Origin: Clostridium polynesiense
GTDB taxonomy: Bacteria > Bacillota > Clostridia > Clostridiales > Clostridiaceae
DNA length: 40,475 nucleotides
NCBI RefSeq assembly: GCF_000820705.1
Contig: NZ_CCXI01000119.1
Span: forward strand, 1-40,475
Reading direction: 5' to 3'
Position numbers and translations under genes: made by a program. Shown piece by piece: positions 1-8,570 of the stretch (its first letter is position 1; each line of letters begins with the position of its first letter). The notes below the pieces were generated by a model. The model saw only the letters and a program-made list of their open reading frames with translations, was not told the DNA's origin and made no database searches.

Positions 1-149
1 AAAACATAAACTTAAACAGAAAAACAGTAATAATCCCCATTGTGGTATCTGTTTTAATCGCATTTTTCAATATATCTCCTATAGTTTTCATAGTTCTTGC
101 AGCTTTAGGCGGAATAATATATGGAAAAAGGGAGGAAAAAAGCAGATGA
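1..149 (+). CDS. Chromate transporter, upstream half (3' end only)
   Basis: The frame is open from the window edge to a TGA at 147-149 and encodes about 48 residues. These hold a hydrophobic segment (VVSVLIAFFNISPIVFIVLA) followed by GGIIYGKREEK, the usual end of a CHR-family membrane protein. The stop overlaps the start of the next chromate transporter gene by 4 nt (ATGA), which implies translational coupling. Firmicutes commonly encode short CHR proteins as adjacent pairs that act together, and this overlap fits that pattern. Identity rests partly on the neighbour, because only the C-terminus is visible. Confidence 0.7.
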   Translation, partial: NINLNRKTVIIPIVVSVLIAFFNISPIVFIVLAALGGIIYGKREEKSR

Positions 150-670
150 ATATTTTTCTGAAATTATTTTTAACATTTTTTAAAATAGGGCTCTTCAGCT
201 TTGGCGGTGGATATGCTATGCTTCCTTTAATTAAAGAAGAAGTGGTAGTTAATAATCTGTGGCTCACATTAAATGAATTTACTGATATAATCGCAATTTC
301 CCAGGTAACTCCCGGACCAATTGCTGTAAACAGCGCTACTTACATAGGCTATACTGTTACCAATTCAATATGGGGTTCCGCTCTTGCCACATTAGGAGTA
401 ATACTCCCTTCCTTTATAGTCATGATCATTATCTCCATATTCTTTGTTAAATTCAAAGATAACAAATATGTAGAATATGCCTTTAAAGGTTTAAGACCTG
501 CAGTAATAGGGTTAATAGCTGCTGCTGCTCTGCTTCTGGTTAATAAAACTATATTTATAGATTATATGAGCATAATTATTTTTATAGGGGTTTTCTTTGC
601 ATCTTTGAAAAAGGTGGATCCTATACTCTTGATTGTAATTGTGGCGGTGGTTGGATTGGTAGTTTATTAA
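146..670 (+). CDS. Short-chain chromate transporter (CHR family), second of a pair
   Basis: This 174-residue inner-membrane protein has the CHR-family N-terminus FFKIGLFSFGGGYAMLPLI and the following loop with SQVTPGPIAVNSATYIG, the most conserved parts of the family. About five to six hydrophobic segments follow. Its length is that of a single CHR domain, so it is a half-size member expected to pair with the overlapping upstream gene. Family members export chromate, but many Firmicute pairs have never been tested, so the substrate is inferred. A hairpin terminator follows at 705-733. The start overlaps the upstream stop (ATGA). Confidence 0.88.
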   Translation: MNIFLKLFLTFFKIGLFSFGGGYAMLPLIKEEVVVNNLWLTLNEFTDIIAISQVTPGPIAVNSATYIGYTVTNSIWGSALATLGVILPSFIVMIIISIFFVKFKDNKYVEYAFKGLRPAVIGLIAAAALLLVNKTIFIDYMSIIIFIGVFFASLKKVDPILLIVIVAVVGLVVY

Positions 671-704
671 AAATAATTATTTGATAAATCAATATCATTA
701 TCAT

Positions 705-733
705 AATAAACTCTCTTTTGGGAGTTTATTTTT
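705..733 (+). terminator. Rho-independent terminator after the chromate transporter pair
   Basis: A 9-bp inverted repeat (AATAAACTC at 705-713 and GAGTTTATT at 722-730) encloses an 8-nt loop and runs into a T tract. It sits 35 nt after the stop codon. Confidence 0.7.
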
Positions 734-895
734 GTATAAAATCAACAATTTTTAATATTAAATAAACTATCTTCATCAGAAAATAAAGGCTCAAACTTGC
801 ATAAAATCAACAAATCCTAATCTTAAATTGCAATTATGCTATTTGGCTCTACTTCAATTAACCCTGTATAAAATCAACAGATATTAATCTTAAAT
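734..895. repeat. Three degenerate 30-bp direct repeats spaced by 35 and 37 nt
   Basis: Copies at 734-763, 799-828 and 866-895 all begin G(T/C)ATAAAATCAACA and end TAAT(A/C)TTAAAT, with unrelated sequence between them. They fill most of the 671-1038 gap before galE; the third copy abuts the galE promoter region. The spacing resembles a tiny repeat-spacer array, but the copies differ at several positions and no cas gene is present, so I do not call CRISPR. They could be binding sites or a decayed tandem duplication of about 66 bp. Confidence 0.6.
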
Positions 896-931
896 GCGGA
901 TTAATTTTAAATTATTTTTCTTCTTTATTTA

Positions 932-940
932 TGTTATAAT
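932..940 (+). promoter_or_regulatory. Extended -10 promoter candidate for galE
   Basis: TGTTATAAT at 932-940 gives a TGn-TATAAT extended -10 element. No good -35 is visible, which is usual for extended -10 promoters. It lies about 100 nt before the galE start. Confidence 0.5.
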
Positions 941-1038
941 TTTATTGGATGAAAATTATAAAGGTATATTGAGTTATTATGTTGTTAAAACTTTTCATTA
1001 AGTAAGAACTATATTTAAAAGTTAAGGAGTGCATAATT

Positions 1039-2040
1039 ATGGCTATTTTAGTTACCGGCGGTACAGGATATATAGGATCCCATACCTGCGTTGAGCTCTT
1101 AAATTCAGGTTACGAGGTTGTAGTAATAGATAACCTGGTAAATTCAAAAATGGAAGTTGTGGATATAATTAAATCAATTACTAAAAAGGATTTTAAATTT
1201 TATCAAGGAGATCTTCTGGATATAGATATCATAGAAAAGATATTCAACGAAAATCATATTGATGCGGTAATACATTTTGCAGGACTTAAAGCTGTTGGTG
1301 AATCAGTTTCAATCCCTTTAAGATATTATCACAATAACATAACAGGAACCTTAAACCTCTGTAACGTTATGAATAAGCATAACTGCAAGAAGCTGGTATT
1401 CAGCTCCTCTGCAACAGTTTACGGAGTACCTAAATCTGTTCCTATAAAAGAGGACTTCCCTCTAAGCACTACAAACCCCTATGGAAGCACTAAGCTTATG
1501 ATTGAGGATATATTAAGAGACTTATATGTTTCAGACAATGAATGGAGCATAGCCTTACTCAGATACTTTAATCCTATTGGAGCTCATTCCAGCGGATTAA
1601 TTGGAGACAACCCTAACGGAATACCAAATAATCTAATGCCTTATATAACTCAGGTAGCAATAGGTAAGCTTGAATCCTTAGGAGTCTTTGGTGATGACTA
1701 TGATACCCATGATGGAACAGGGGTAAGGGATTACATCCACGTGGTAGACCTAAGCAAAGGCCACCTAAAAGCAGTAGAAAAAGTTATAAAAGAAAAGGGC
1801 GTCAATGCCTATAACCTTGGCACTGGTACAGGCTATAGCGTTTTAGACATAGTAAAAGCCTTCGAAAAATCTACAGGAGTTAAGGTTAATTATAAAATTA
1901 TGCCTAGAAGAGCCGGAGACATTGCAGAATGCTATGCTGATCCAACTAAAGCAAAGGAAGAGCTCGGCTGGGAAGCAGTATTGGATATAGAGCAGATGTG
2001 CAAGGATTCCTGGGACTTCGCAAAAAAGAACTTTAAATAG
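1039..2040 (+). CDS. galE: UDP-glucose 4-epimerase GalE
   Basis: This 333-residue cytosolic enzyme of the short-chain dehydrogenase/reductase superfamily interconverts UDP-glucose and UDP-galactose. Visible features are the NAD-binding motif GGTGYIG (7-13), the serine motif SSSATVYG (122-129), the catalytic pair Y148 and K152 (YGSTK), and the family segment [14 protein letters not shown]. Length and all landmarks are full. The start is set by AAGGAG a few bases upstream of the ATG. It stands alone between an upstream repeat region and a strong palindromic terminator at 2052-2111, so it is probably monocistronic. No galK or galT is visible nearby. Confidence 0.96.
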   Translation: MAILVTGGTGYIGSHTCVELLNSGYEVVVIDNLVNSKMEVVDIIKSITKKDFKFYQGDLLDIDIIEKIFNENHIDAVIHFAGLKAVGESVSIPLRYYHNNITGTLNLCNVMNKHNCKKLVFSSSATVYGVPKSVPIKEDFPLSTTNPYGSTKLMIEDILRDLYVSDNEWSIALLRYFNPIGAHSSGLIGDNPNGIPNNLMPYITQVAIGKLESLGVFGDDYDTHDGTGVRDYIHVVDLSKGHLKAVEKVIKEKGVNAYNLGTGTGYSVLDIVKAFEKSTGVKVNYKIMPRRAGDIAECYADPTKAKEELGWEAVLDIEQMCKDSWDFAKKNFK

Positions 2041-2051
2041 AAATTACAATA

Positions 2052-2111
2052 AATGTAACTACCCCTGGGGTGCTTCCATAAAACTGGAAGCACCCCAGGG
2101 GTAGTTACATT
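2052..2111. terminator. Long perfect palindrome with ACCCCTGGGGT core, bidirectional terminator (copy 1)
   Basis: Two 26-nt arms (2052-2077 and 2086-2111) are perfectly complementary around an 8-nt loop. The arm contains ACCCCTGGGGTGCTTCC. It lies between the convergent galE and oxidoreductase genes, and both strands end in a short T-rich tract. Related copies occur at 5700-5784, 11814-11870, 15942-15985 and 19692-19754. Confidence 0.85.
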
Positions 2112-2127
2112 TTCTTCCTTACTAAAT

Positions 2128-3078
2128 TCATCTCATACCCTTAAGAAGCTTATCCATAATAGCTACAACCTGAAGGCTTAGGTCCATTTTTCCTAAATCA
2201 TAATTCTGAGATAAAATAGCTTCCTCAGTATTTTTAATTTCATATTCAAAGGCTCTTTTGCTATCCCCTTCAGTTATGACCTCTGAAGTTCCATCAGGAT
2301 AAACTATTTCCGCCTTATCTGCCCTGGGATAATTATTAACCAGGATATAAGCCTTATCTCCTGCTATAATTCCCCGCTTCGGCAGCTTAGCTCTAAAGGT
2401 TAAATTTACGCTGCCTATTTCCTCTTCGGCATTTTTCATAACTATTCCCCACATCTCATCCACACCGGTCTGATATTCAGTGATTACATTTTTAATTTCC
2501 CTAGGCTGAGAACTTAGGAAATATGCTACAAAGGAAAGAGCATAAGTACCTATATCCAGCATTGCTCCACCGCCAAGCTCTTTGGAAAAATATCTATTTA
2601 AAGGATTGTCCTCTTTAAGACTGCCGAAATTAGCCTGGACCAATTTAATTTTCCCCAAAGCCCCACTACCTATCATTTTCTTAATTTTCCTGAATAAAGG
2701 CATATGATAAATAGTCATAGCTTCTCCTAGGAAAAGCTTTTTGCTCTTTGCTAAAGCATATGCCTCCTGCATTTCCCCTTCATCATGCCAGATAGCTTTT
2801 TCACAAAGCACATGTTTATCGTGCTTTAAACATTCCATTATGTTTTTATAATGCTGGCTGTTCACTGTGGCAATATAAACAACATCGAGATCTTCATCCA
2901 GAAGCATTTCCTCGTAGCTGTTATAGGCTTTAGAAACATTATATCTTTCACAAAATTCCTTAGTTCTTTCACTATTTCTTGAAGCGGCTGCATAGATTTC
3001 GTGGATTTTATTCATATTATCCGCAAACTCCTTTGCAATGCCTCCCAAGCCCATAATGCCCCAGTTGAGTTTTTTCAT
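2128..3078 (-). CDS. Gfo/Idh/MocA family oxidoreductase
   Basis: A 316-residue NAD(P)-dependent oxidoreductase. The N-terminal Rossmann motif is GIMGLGGIAKEF, and the family segment VLCEKAI supplies the conserved EK lysine. The C-terminal half holds the alpha/beta substrate domain with GGGAMLDIGTY. Family members act on sugars, inositols or dipyrrole-like substrates; nothing here identifies the substrate. I place the start at the ATG at 3078 because AAAGGAG lies 8 nt upstream. An in-frame GTG at 3087 overlaps that ribosome binding site and cannot be the start. The gene converges on galE across the 2052-2111 palindrome. Confidence 0.9.
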   Translation of the reverse strand: MKKLNWGIMGLGGIAKEFADNMNKIHEIYAAASRNSERTKEFCERYNVSKAYNSYEEMLLDEDLDVVYIATVNSQHYKNIMECLKHDKHVLCEKAIWHDEGEMQEAYALAKSKKLFLGEAMTIYHMPLFRKIKKMIGSGALGKIKLVQANFGSLKEDNPLNRYFSKELGGGAMLDIGTYALSFVAYFLSSQPREIKNVITEYQTGVDEMWGIVMKNAEEEIGSVNLTFRAKLPKRGIIAGDKAYILVNNYPRADKAEIVYPDGTSEVITEGDSKRAFEYEIKNTEEAILSQNYDLGKMDLSLQVVAIMDKLLKGMR

Positions 3079-3188
3079 GTATATCACTCCTTTTGAGGAA
3101 ATTTAATTAATCTATAGCTATATCTTAAAGCAAACTATAAAACTAACTCTTAAAGAATAAATCTTTCAATGCCTTCTAAAGGCAGAAT

Positions 3189-4850
3189 CTAATTAATATT
3201 TTCAAACCATCTGCTGATTGACTTCTTCATGATTAAATATAGTATGGCAATGAGGGTAGCAAATACAGCCACTAATGCTATAAATGCAGCAGTAAAGCTT
3301 AGATTTAAATTAAATAGGACAATTCCTATGGTAGCTGCAAGAGCTGCACATCCCATAGAAGCAGCAAAGCTTCTAAAATTCTGTTTTACTGCCATAGCTT
3401 CATTATCCCAGTTAAGTTTAGGACCGCTGGCATCTACCAACACTCCAATTAAATTAGATAAAATAATAGCCATGTTACCGGTTATGAAAAAGGCTATTAA
3501 AAAATAAAGCTTAAAATTCAATACAATCATGGCAATGAATACAAATACAAAAGTGGCATAGGTAACTATAATTCCTGCGGTCATTTTTGCCATCAGCTGC
3601 ATTTCATAACTTAAAGGGATATACTTCATAAAGAAAGCATTATTCCCCTCTCTGGATATAGCGGTGGAAGACGCAGGTGCCATAGATGCTATACCCAAAA
3701 GAGCTGCAGAGCCTATAATAATGATTCCAACCAGCATCCTTTCGTTAAAGGATACATTCCGAATTAAAGCAAGTATTTGAGTAACTCCCATATTATCATT
3801 TCCACCGGTTAATAGCGGAAAAATCAAAAATACAGGCCACATAAAATTAATAATTACGCAGTTTAAAAGATACACCGGAGTTCTGACTAAGTTCTTTATC
3901 TCCCTTCCTACATAGGTGATAAACGCAGACCTCTTCTTAGTCATTCTTCCAAAGTCGCTTTTGGTTAAATTCTTTCTTTTCGAAGCAATTTCTGCTCCTC
4001 CCAATGCTCCTTTAAAGTATAATAAATTTGCTGCTGCCATGAAAATAAGCATCCCAGCTATAGTTAAAATTAAAAATATACCTAAATTAGTAAAGACCTT
4101 AAGTATATCCTTTGACAAAAGCATATTTACAGCACTTTTAGCTGTAGGAAAAGCCGCTGCAAGCTTATCTACCAAGGAATTATTCCCCATGGACATAAGC
4201 TCTACGATCTTTGACATGTCATCTCCCATAAAATTCATAGATTTTGTTATAAATATATTTATAAATATACCTGAAAAGGCTGCAAGGATTCCTCCAAATA
4301 ATTTTAGCAGCTCTTTTCTTTTGCCAAGGGAGGTAAAGCTCATCACTACCATGTCCAATATCGCAGCCATGGCTAAAGGCAGTAATGGCAATAGTATAAA
4401 TAATATAATCATCATTATCCAGTAAATAACTCCGCTGCTGCTTCTTATCCCGAAAAATGCTAATGGAAAAAGAAATGTAAGCATTTGTGTTAAGTATTCA
4501 TATAATAAAACCGTTGAAAATTTACCCAAAGTTATCTCCTCAGGCTTTAAGGGAAGAGGGAGTAAAAATTCCACATCTTTAGAAAAATAAAAGGTGCTCA
4601 TTACATAAATTATTCCAAAGATAAATAATATGCTTAAATTTAATGTAACTACCATCCCGACCAGTAGTCCCTGTTGACCTATTGGTTCAAGCATAGTATA
4701 AAAACTGTTCATTAAATTTATTATTGGCAATCCTAATCCAAACCCCAATATTAGCACAACCAAAAGAGCCATAGCTCTGCTGTTGTTTTTTGACTCACCA
4801 AACCCTGATGTTTTCATAAATAGCTTACACAGTGTCCAAACTCTACTCAT
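3189..4850 (-). CDS. ABC transporter permease, ABC-2-like exporter
   Basis: This 553-residue polytopic membrane protein has about ten to twelve hydrophobic segments. It carries the sequence SKDVEFLLPLPLKPEEI after the first helices, characteristic of a Firmicute family of large ABC exporter permeases paired with a single ATPase. Its ATG lies inside the end of the ATPase gene (8-nt overlap, CATGAGTAG), so the two are translationally coupled and should form one transporter. Substrate unknown; relatives are annotated as antibiotic or lipid exporters without much proof. Strong antisense open frames inside this gene are coding shadows. Confidence 0.85.
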   Translation of the reverse strand: MSRVWTLCKLFMKTSGFGESKNNSRAMALLVVLILGFGLGLPIINLMNSFYTMLEPIGQQGLLVGMVVTLNLSILFIFGIIYVMSTFYFSKDVEFLLPLPLKPEEITLGKFSTVLLYEYLTQMLTFLFPLAFFGIRSSSGVIYWIMMIILFILLPLLPLAMAAILDMVVMSFTSLGKRKELLKLFGGILAAFSGIFINIFITKSMNFMGDDMSKIVELMSMGNNSLVDKLAAAFPTAKSAVNMLLSKDILKVFTNLGIFLILTIAGMLIFMAAANLLYFKGALGGAEIASKRKNLTKSDFGRMTKKRSAFITYVGREIKNLVRTPVYLLNCVIINFMWPVFLIFPLLTGGNDNMGVTQILALIRNVSFNERMLVGIIIIGSAALLGIASMAPASSTAISREGNNAFFMKYIPLSYEMQLMAKMTAGIIVTYATFVFVFIAMIVLNFKLYFLIAFFITGNMAIILSNLIGVLVDASGPKLNWDNEAMAVKQNFRSFAASMGCAALAATIGIVLFNLNLSFTAAFIALVAVFATLIAILYLIMKKSISRWFENIN

Positions 4851-5568
4851 GGCTTGTCATCTCCAAGAACATATTCTCCAAAGGAGTATTTTCCGCAGAA
4901 TGCTGCTTCATTTCTTCAAGAGTACCGCAGAACAATATCTTTCCCTTATTTATTATAGCAATCCTGTCGCAGAGCTTTTCAGCTACCTCCAATACGTGGG
5001 TTGAGAAGAATACAGTATTTCCTGCATCAGCATGCTCCCTCATCATTTCCTTCAATATAAAGGAAGATTTAGGATCAAGTCCTGTTAAAGGCTCATCCAA
5101 TATCCATACTGAAGGGTCGTGGATTAAAGCTCCCATAAGTATTATCTTCTGCCTCATACCATGGGAATAACTTTGTATTCTATCTCCTAAAGCATTACTT
5201 AAGTCAAGCTTCTCAGCAAGATCTATAATTCTTGCTTCCCTATCTTCCTTAGATACTTCATATATATCTGCCATGAAATTCAAATATTCAATTCCCTTTA
5301 ATTTTAGAAACATATCCGGATTATCAGGAACATATCCAAATTGTTTTTTTGATTCCAAAGGATTTTCTAAGGTGTTAATACCATTTATAGTTACAGTTCC
5401 GCTATCCTGCTTTGTAATCCCTGTAATCATTTTAATAGTTGTAGTTTTACCTGCTCCATTAGGTCCTAAAAACCCAAAGATCTCACCGGATTTAATATCC
5501 AAAGTAACGTCATTTACCGCCTTAACAGCTCCGTCAAAGCTCTTAGTGATATTTTTTAATTCAATCAT
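4843..5568 (-). CDS. ABC transporter ATP-binding protein
   Basis: This 241-residue ATPase has every nucleotide-binding motif: Walker A GPNGAGKTT (35-43), signature SHGMRQ (135-140, a common variant of LSGGQ), Walker B VWILDEP with E159, D-loop GLD, and H191 in the H-loop. It energises the permease encoded immediately downstream with an 8-nt overlap. No strong ribosome binding site lies close to the ATG; a GGGGGAG lies about 40 nt upstream, and an in-frame TAA just before the ATG rules out an earlier start. A possible -10 (TATAAT, minus strand) is at 5663-5668. Confidence 0.95.
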   Translation of the reverse strand: MIELKNITKSFDGAVKAVNDVTLDIKSGEIFGFLGPNGAGKTTTIKMITGITKQDSGTVTINGINTLENPLESKKQFGYVPDNPDMFLKLKGIEYLNFMADIYEVSKEDREARIIDLAEKLDLSNALGDRIQSYSHGMRQKIILMGALIHDPSVWILDEPLTGLDPKSSFILKEMMREHADAGNTVFFSTHVLEVAEKLCDRIAIINKGKILFCGTLEEMKQHSAENTPLENMFLEMTSHE

Positions 5569-5699
5569 ATAAATTTACCGCTGCCTGCAATGTAAACTTA
5601 AGCAGCTCCCCCTTTCAATGTCTGAAATATCTTATATATATTATGTCTTATTTTCTTCAATAATTATAGTGTTTTTATAAAGATAAATAGTAAAAGAAT

Positions 5700-5784
5700 G
5701 GAACCACCCCTGGGGTAGTTCCATTTTATGTAAGCTCCCCTGGGGTGCTCCCTTTTTATGGGAGTACCCCAGGGGAGCTTACAT
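5700..5784. terminator. Double ACCCCTGGGGT palindrome (copies 2a and 2b)
   Basis: A short 23-bp near-palindrome (5700-5722) is followed by a long hairpin with 25-nt arms (5728-5752 and 5760-5784), 24 of 25 paired plus one G-U. Both contain CCCCTGGGG. The element separates the transglutaminase gene (ends 5795) from the ABC operon, both on the minus strand, so here it probably terminates the upstream transglutaminase transcript. Confidence 0.8.
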
Positions 5785-5794
5785 TATATGGTGC

Positions 5795-8425
5795 TTATTC
5801 TTTTATGATTCTTGTGAGAAGCTCTGCGACTCCAACATTATATCCGCTGCAGCCGTATATAACTTTGTTTTCCTCATTTACTGCCAAAACTAAAGGCAGT
5901 TTTTCCGGATCTACATATACTCTGCGGGCTAAGGTATTTACATTTTCCGAAAAATCATCATAGTATATTTCCACCTTTGGTATCATATCCAAAGTCTTTT
6001 TAAGGGTTTTATTTTCAAGGGATGAGCTACTTCTTATTATGAATATAATTTTTCCATCCAACTGGCTGAATTCTTCATTCAGTTCCATAATTTCATTTAA
6101 AATATGTTCAGTTGGCTCCACTCCCTCTTCAAGCCAAATAACAATATTTTTGCTGCTGCCCATGAGCTTAAAAGCATCAACGTCATTGTTTTCCTTATCT
6201 TTAAGGAGAAAGTTCTCTATTTCATAGCTTTCAAGTATATCAGAAATATTTGATTCTCTCAGGCTTATATTAAGAGTTCTTATATCTCCTTTTTTAAGAT
6301 TTACTACATACTTATTTAAAAAGACGCTTCCGTTAGGCAGTCTTTTTGAAACCAAAATCCTATAGCTTCCCTCAGGAAGATTTAGGTCCAGAGGCTTGAC
6401 CACTTCAATATCCATTCCTAAGTCCAAGGTCTTATATCTACCATCCTCCAGCACAGCTATGGTCCAGTTCTGATAATATTTTAAGTCCATATCACTCTTA
6501 TTCATTAATAAAATGTGGGAGCTATTATGAGTAGTCTCATTTTTTTCAACCTTAATAAATCCATCATTATAGTATTCAATGGATAAGTCCTCTTTGTTTA
6601 TCCTGGCGGGAATACCCAGGCTTCTGCATATGGAGGTGAACAGAATCTTCTGAGAAAGTTTGCTTCCTATACCTCCTTTAAGAAGCCCTTCAGGAGTAGT
6701 GTACAATCCGCTGTATTCATATTCAGGGATTTCTTTAATATTTTCTCTGATATAATTCCATATTTCTGTAGGATTCTGCTCAAAGCTTTTCTTTAATGAA
6801 TCCTCAAAATAATTCATTATAACCCCTCTAAAATCTGTGAGAGGCTCAAAATGGACTCTTGGACAAAGTACATATTTATAATAAATCTCTTTTGAATATT
6901 TTCCTGTAAATTCAGGAGCAGAAGCAATATGAGAGTTTAGTATTTCAAAACTCACATCTGCATAATCCTTTTCTGTGAGATTCAGCAGTAAGTTTATTCT
7001 ATTTTCATAATCAAAATCATCCTTAGAAAGTGTTAAAAGTTTAAGGATTTCTCTGTAATTCCCCCTAGAGGATTCTAATACCCGCAGAGCTCTCTCATCA
7101 AGTAAAGATGCTGATTTACTTTCTGCTGGCTTAATTTCCTCTAAAGATGATACTTCTCCTTCAGCTGTCTTGTTCCCCTCTGAAAATGATAATTTCATTG
7201 CCTCTTCCTTAATTTCTCCTTCCAGTGCATTTACCCCTTCCTCTCTGATTTTATTGCATAAATCCACCCTCCTTATATGATCCTCCTTTACACCATCGCT
7301 TATGTTATAAGGAGCAGTTTTTGTATCCGAAGGAGGTAATATATCTACAGCTTCCTGAAGAATATCTTCTTCAATCTCAACGCTTTCATCTATATTAAGG
7401 ACAATTTCATCAAGCTCTTTAGTATTTACAACTTTAAATATAAACCTGTTATCCTTTACCAAATGAATTGCAACGGTGCCAAGACCTAAGGTTAAGGCTG
7501 CAATGCCGTCATCCTCTGTGGTTAATTCAGCTGCAGGGAAAAATTCCGAATAATTAAGTATCTCAAAGCTTATAGCAGCTCCCTTCACAGGGTTATTATG
7601 AGAATCTACAACTTTAACTATAAACTTTTTGGAGGGAGCATAGTTTGACAGATTATTGATTGTGCTTATCACTTTATTATGAGAAATTAATTCTTCATCT
7701 TTAAAATAAGAAGAAAAAATTCTGCTGTGAATCAACATAGCTCTTGCTGCTGCAGAGGTAAACCATCCCTTGTTCAGTACAGGTTCAGGCTCGCAGGCAC
7801 CTAGATAATGCCATTTTCCATCACACCACACCTCTACCCAGGCATGATTATCATCACAATGAGCCCATCTTGGGGTGTATATCTGCCTTGCAGGAATTCC
7901 TATACTTCTAAGAGCAGTTACAGCAAAGGTGGACTCCTCGCCGCATCTTCCAAAGCTTCTCTTTAATACAGTAAGAGGAGATGCAGTTCTTTCATCAGTA
8001 GCCTTATATGTAGCTTTTTCTGCACACCAGTAATTAACCTCCAGGGCAGCATCATACATATTTTTATCTTCTACCCTTTTATATATCATGTCATAGAAGG
8101 TTTTCCTGCACTTTTCCACAGCTTCATTGTTAATCCTATAATGAAGAACATAATTAAGAAAAATATCTTCAGGAATTTTATGGACCCAGGGAGTGTTTTC
8201 TCTTAGAAAAATTCCGTGCTTAACATAATCATAATATATTTCAAAATCATAGCTGAATATATCGCTTAAAGGCATGAATGAATATAAGTATTCCATCAAA
8301 AACTTTTCATCACTGCTGCAATGAGAAAGCTTATTTAAAATTTCATCCTTCTTTATGCCGCATAGTGCCATCATTTCATTAAATCTTAAATTCACAAATT
8401 CTTTAACCTCTCGGGAAAACTCCAT
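5795..8425 (-). CDS. Large transglutaminase-like protein with C-terminal thioredoxin-fold-like region
   Basis: An 876-residue protein without signal peptide or membrane helix, so probably cytosolic. Residues 150-215 form a transglutaminase-like core: C161 in GRCGEES, H194 in DDNHAWVEVW and an acidic third residue near E212 (GACEPEP). Residues about 262-345 look like a carboxypeptidase-regulatory or Ig-like module (VDSHNNPVKGAAISFEIL). A second, degenerate transglutaminase-like stretch (KILFTSICRSLGIPARI) follows near 600. The last 120 residues (NIVIWLEEGVEPTE through KLPLVLAVNEENKVIYG) resemble a thioredoxin fold without a CXXC. Such proteins usually act as peptidases or amidases rather than cross-linkers. 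The function is not known to me. Confidence 0.8.
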   Translation of the reverse strand: MEFSREVKEFVNLRFNEMMALCGIKKDEILNKLSHCSSDEKFLMEYLYSFMPLSDIFSYDFEIYYDYVKHGIFLRENTPWVHKIPEDIFLNYVLHYRINNEAVEKCRKTFYDMIYKRVEDKNMYDAALEVNYWCAEKATYKATDERTASPLTVLKRSFGRCGEESTFAVTALRSIGIPARQIYTPRWAHCDDNHAWVEVWCDGKWHYLGACEPEPVLNKGWFTSAAARAMLIHSRIFSSYFKDEELISHNKVISTINNLSNYAPSKKFIVKVVDSHNNPVKGAAISFEILNYSEFFPAAELTTEDDGIAALTLGLGTVAIHLVKDNRFIFKVVNTKELDEIVLNIDESVEIEEDILQEAVDILPPSDTKTAPYNISDGVKEDHIRRVDLCNKIREEGVNALEGEIKEEAMKLSFSEGNKTAEGEVSSLEEIKPAESKSASLLDERALRVLESSRGNYREILKLLTLSKDDFDYENRINLLLNLTEKDYADVSFEILNSHIASAPEFTGKYSKEIYYKYVLCPRVHFEPLTDFRGVIMNYFEDSLKKSFEQNPTEIWNYIRENIKEIPEYEYSGLYTTPEGLLKGGIGSKLSQKILFTSICRSLGIPARINKEDLSIEYYNDGFIKVEKNETTHNSSHILLMNKSDMDLKYYQNWTIAVLEDGRYKTLDLGMDIEVVKPLDLNLPEGSYRILVSKRLPNGSVFLNKYVVNLKKGDIRTLNISLRESNISDILESYEIENFLLKDKENNDVDAFKLMGSSKNIVIWLEEGVEPTEHILNEIMELNEEFSQLDGKIIFIIRSSSSLENKTLKKTLDMIPKVEIYYDDFSENVNTLARRVYVDPEKLPLVLAVNEENKVIYGCSGYNVGVAELLTRIIKE

Positions 8426-8452
8426 ATATTTTCTCCTTTCTCATAGATAAAC

Positions 8453-8570
8453 GGACAACCAGGTGACTGGCACCTGACAATGACATAAAAGACAAGCAGA
8501 CGTCAGCCACCTATTTATTTTAAGTGGTATAGATTGTCCTCTTTGTCACTTGTCAGGTGCCAGTCACCAG
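8453..8570. repeat. MITE-like inverted repeat with GGTGACTGGCACC core
   Basis: The 19-bp sequence GGTGACTGGCACCTGACAA at 8462-8480 recurs inverted at 8550-8568, with related flanking sequence (GACAA and TGACA tracts) on both arms. The right arm supplies the last codons and TGA of cutC (stop at 8553-8555). A third copy is at 35317-35344, matching the left arm over 28 nt. It fills the gap between cutC and the transglutaminase gene. It carries no reading frame. Confidence 0.75.

Noticed and set aside
734-895. Possible CRISPR array
   Set aside because: Only three copies, differing at several positions in a 30-nt AT-rich repeat, and no cas genes in the window.
3079-3087. GTG at 3087 as start of the Gfo/Idh gene
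   Set aside because: It overlaps the AAAGGAG ribosome binding site that correctly spaces the ATG at 3078.
3916-4425. Long antisense open frame (169 codons) inside the ABC permease
   Set aside because: It lies entirely antisense to a gene with clear family features and has no ribosome binding site or recognisable motif; a coding shadow.
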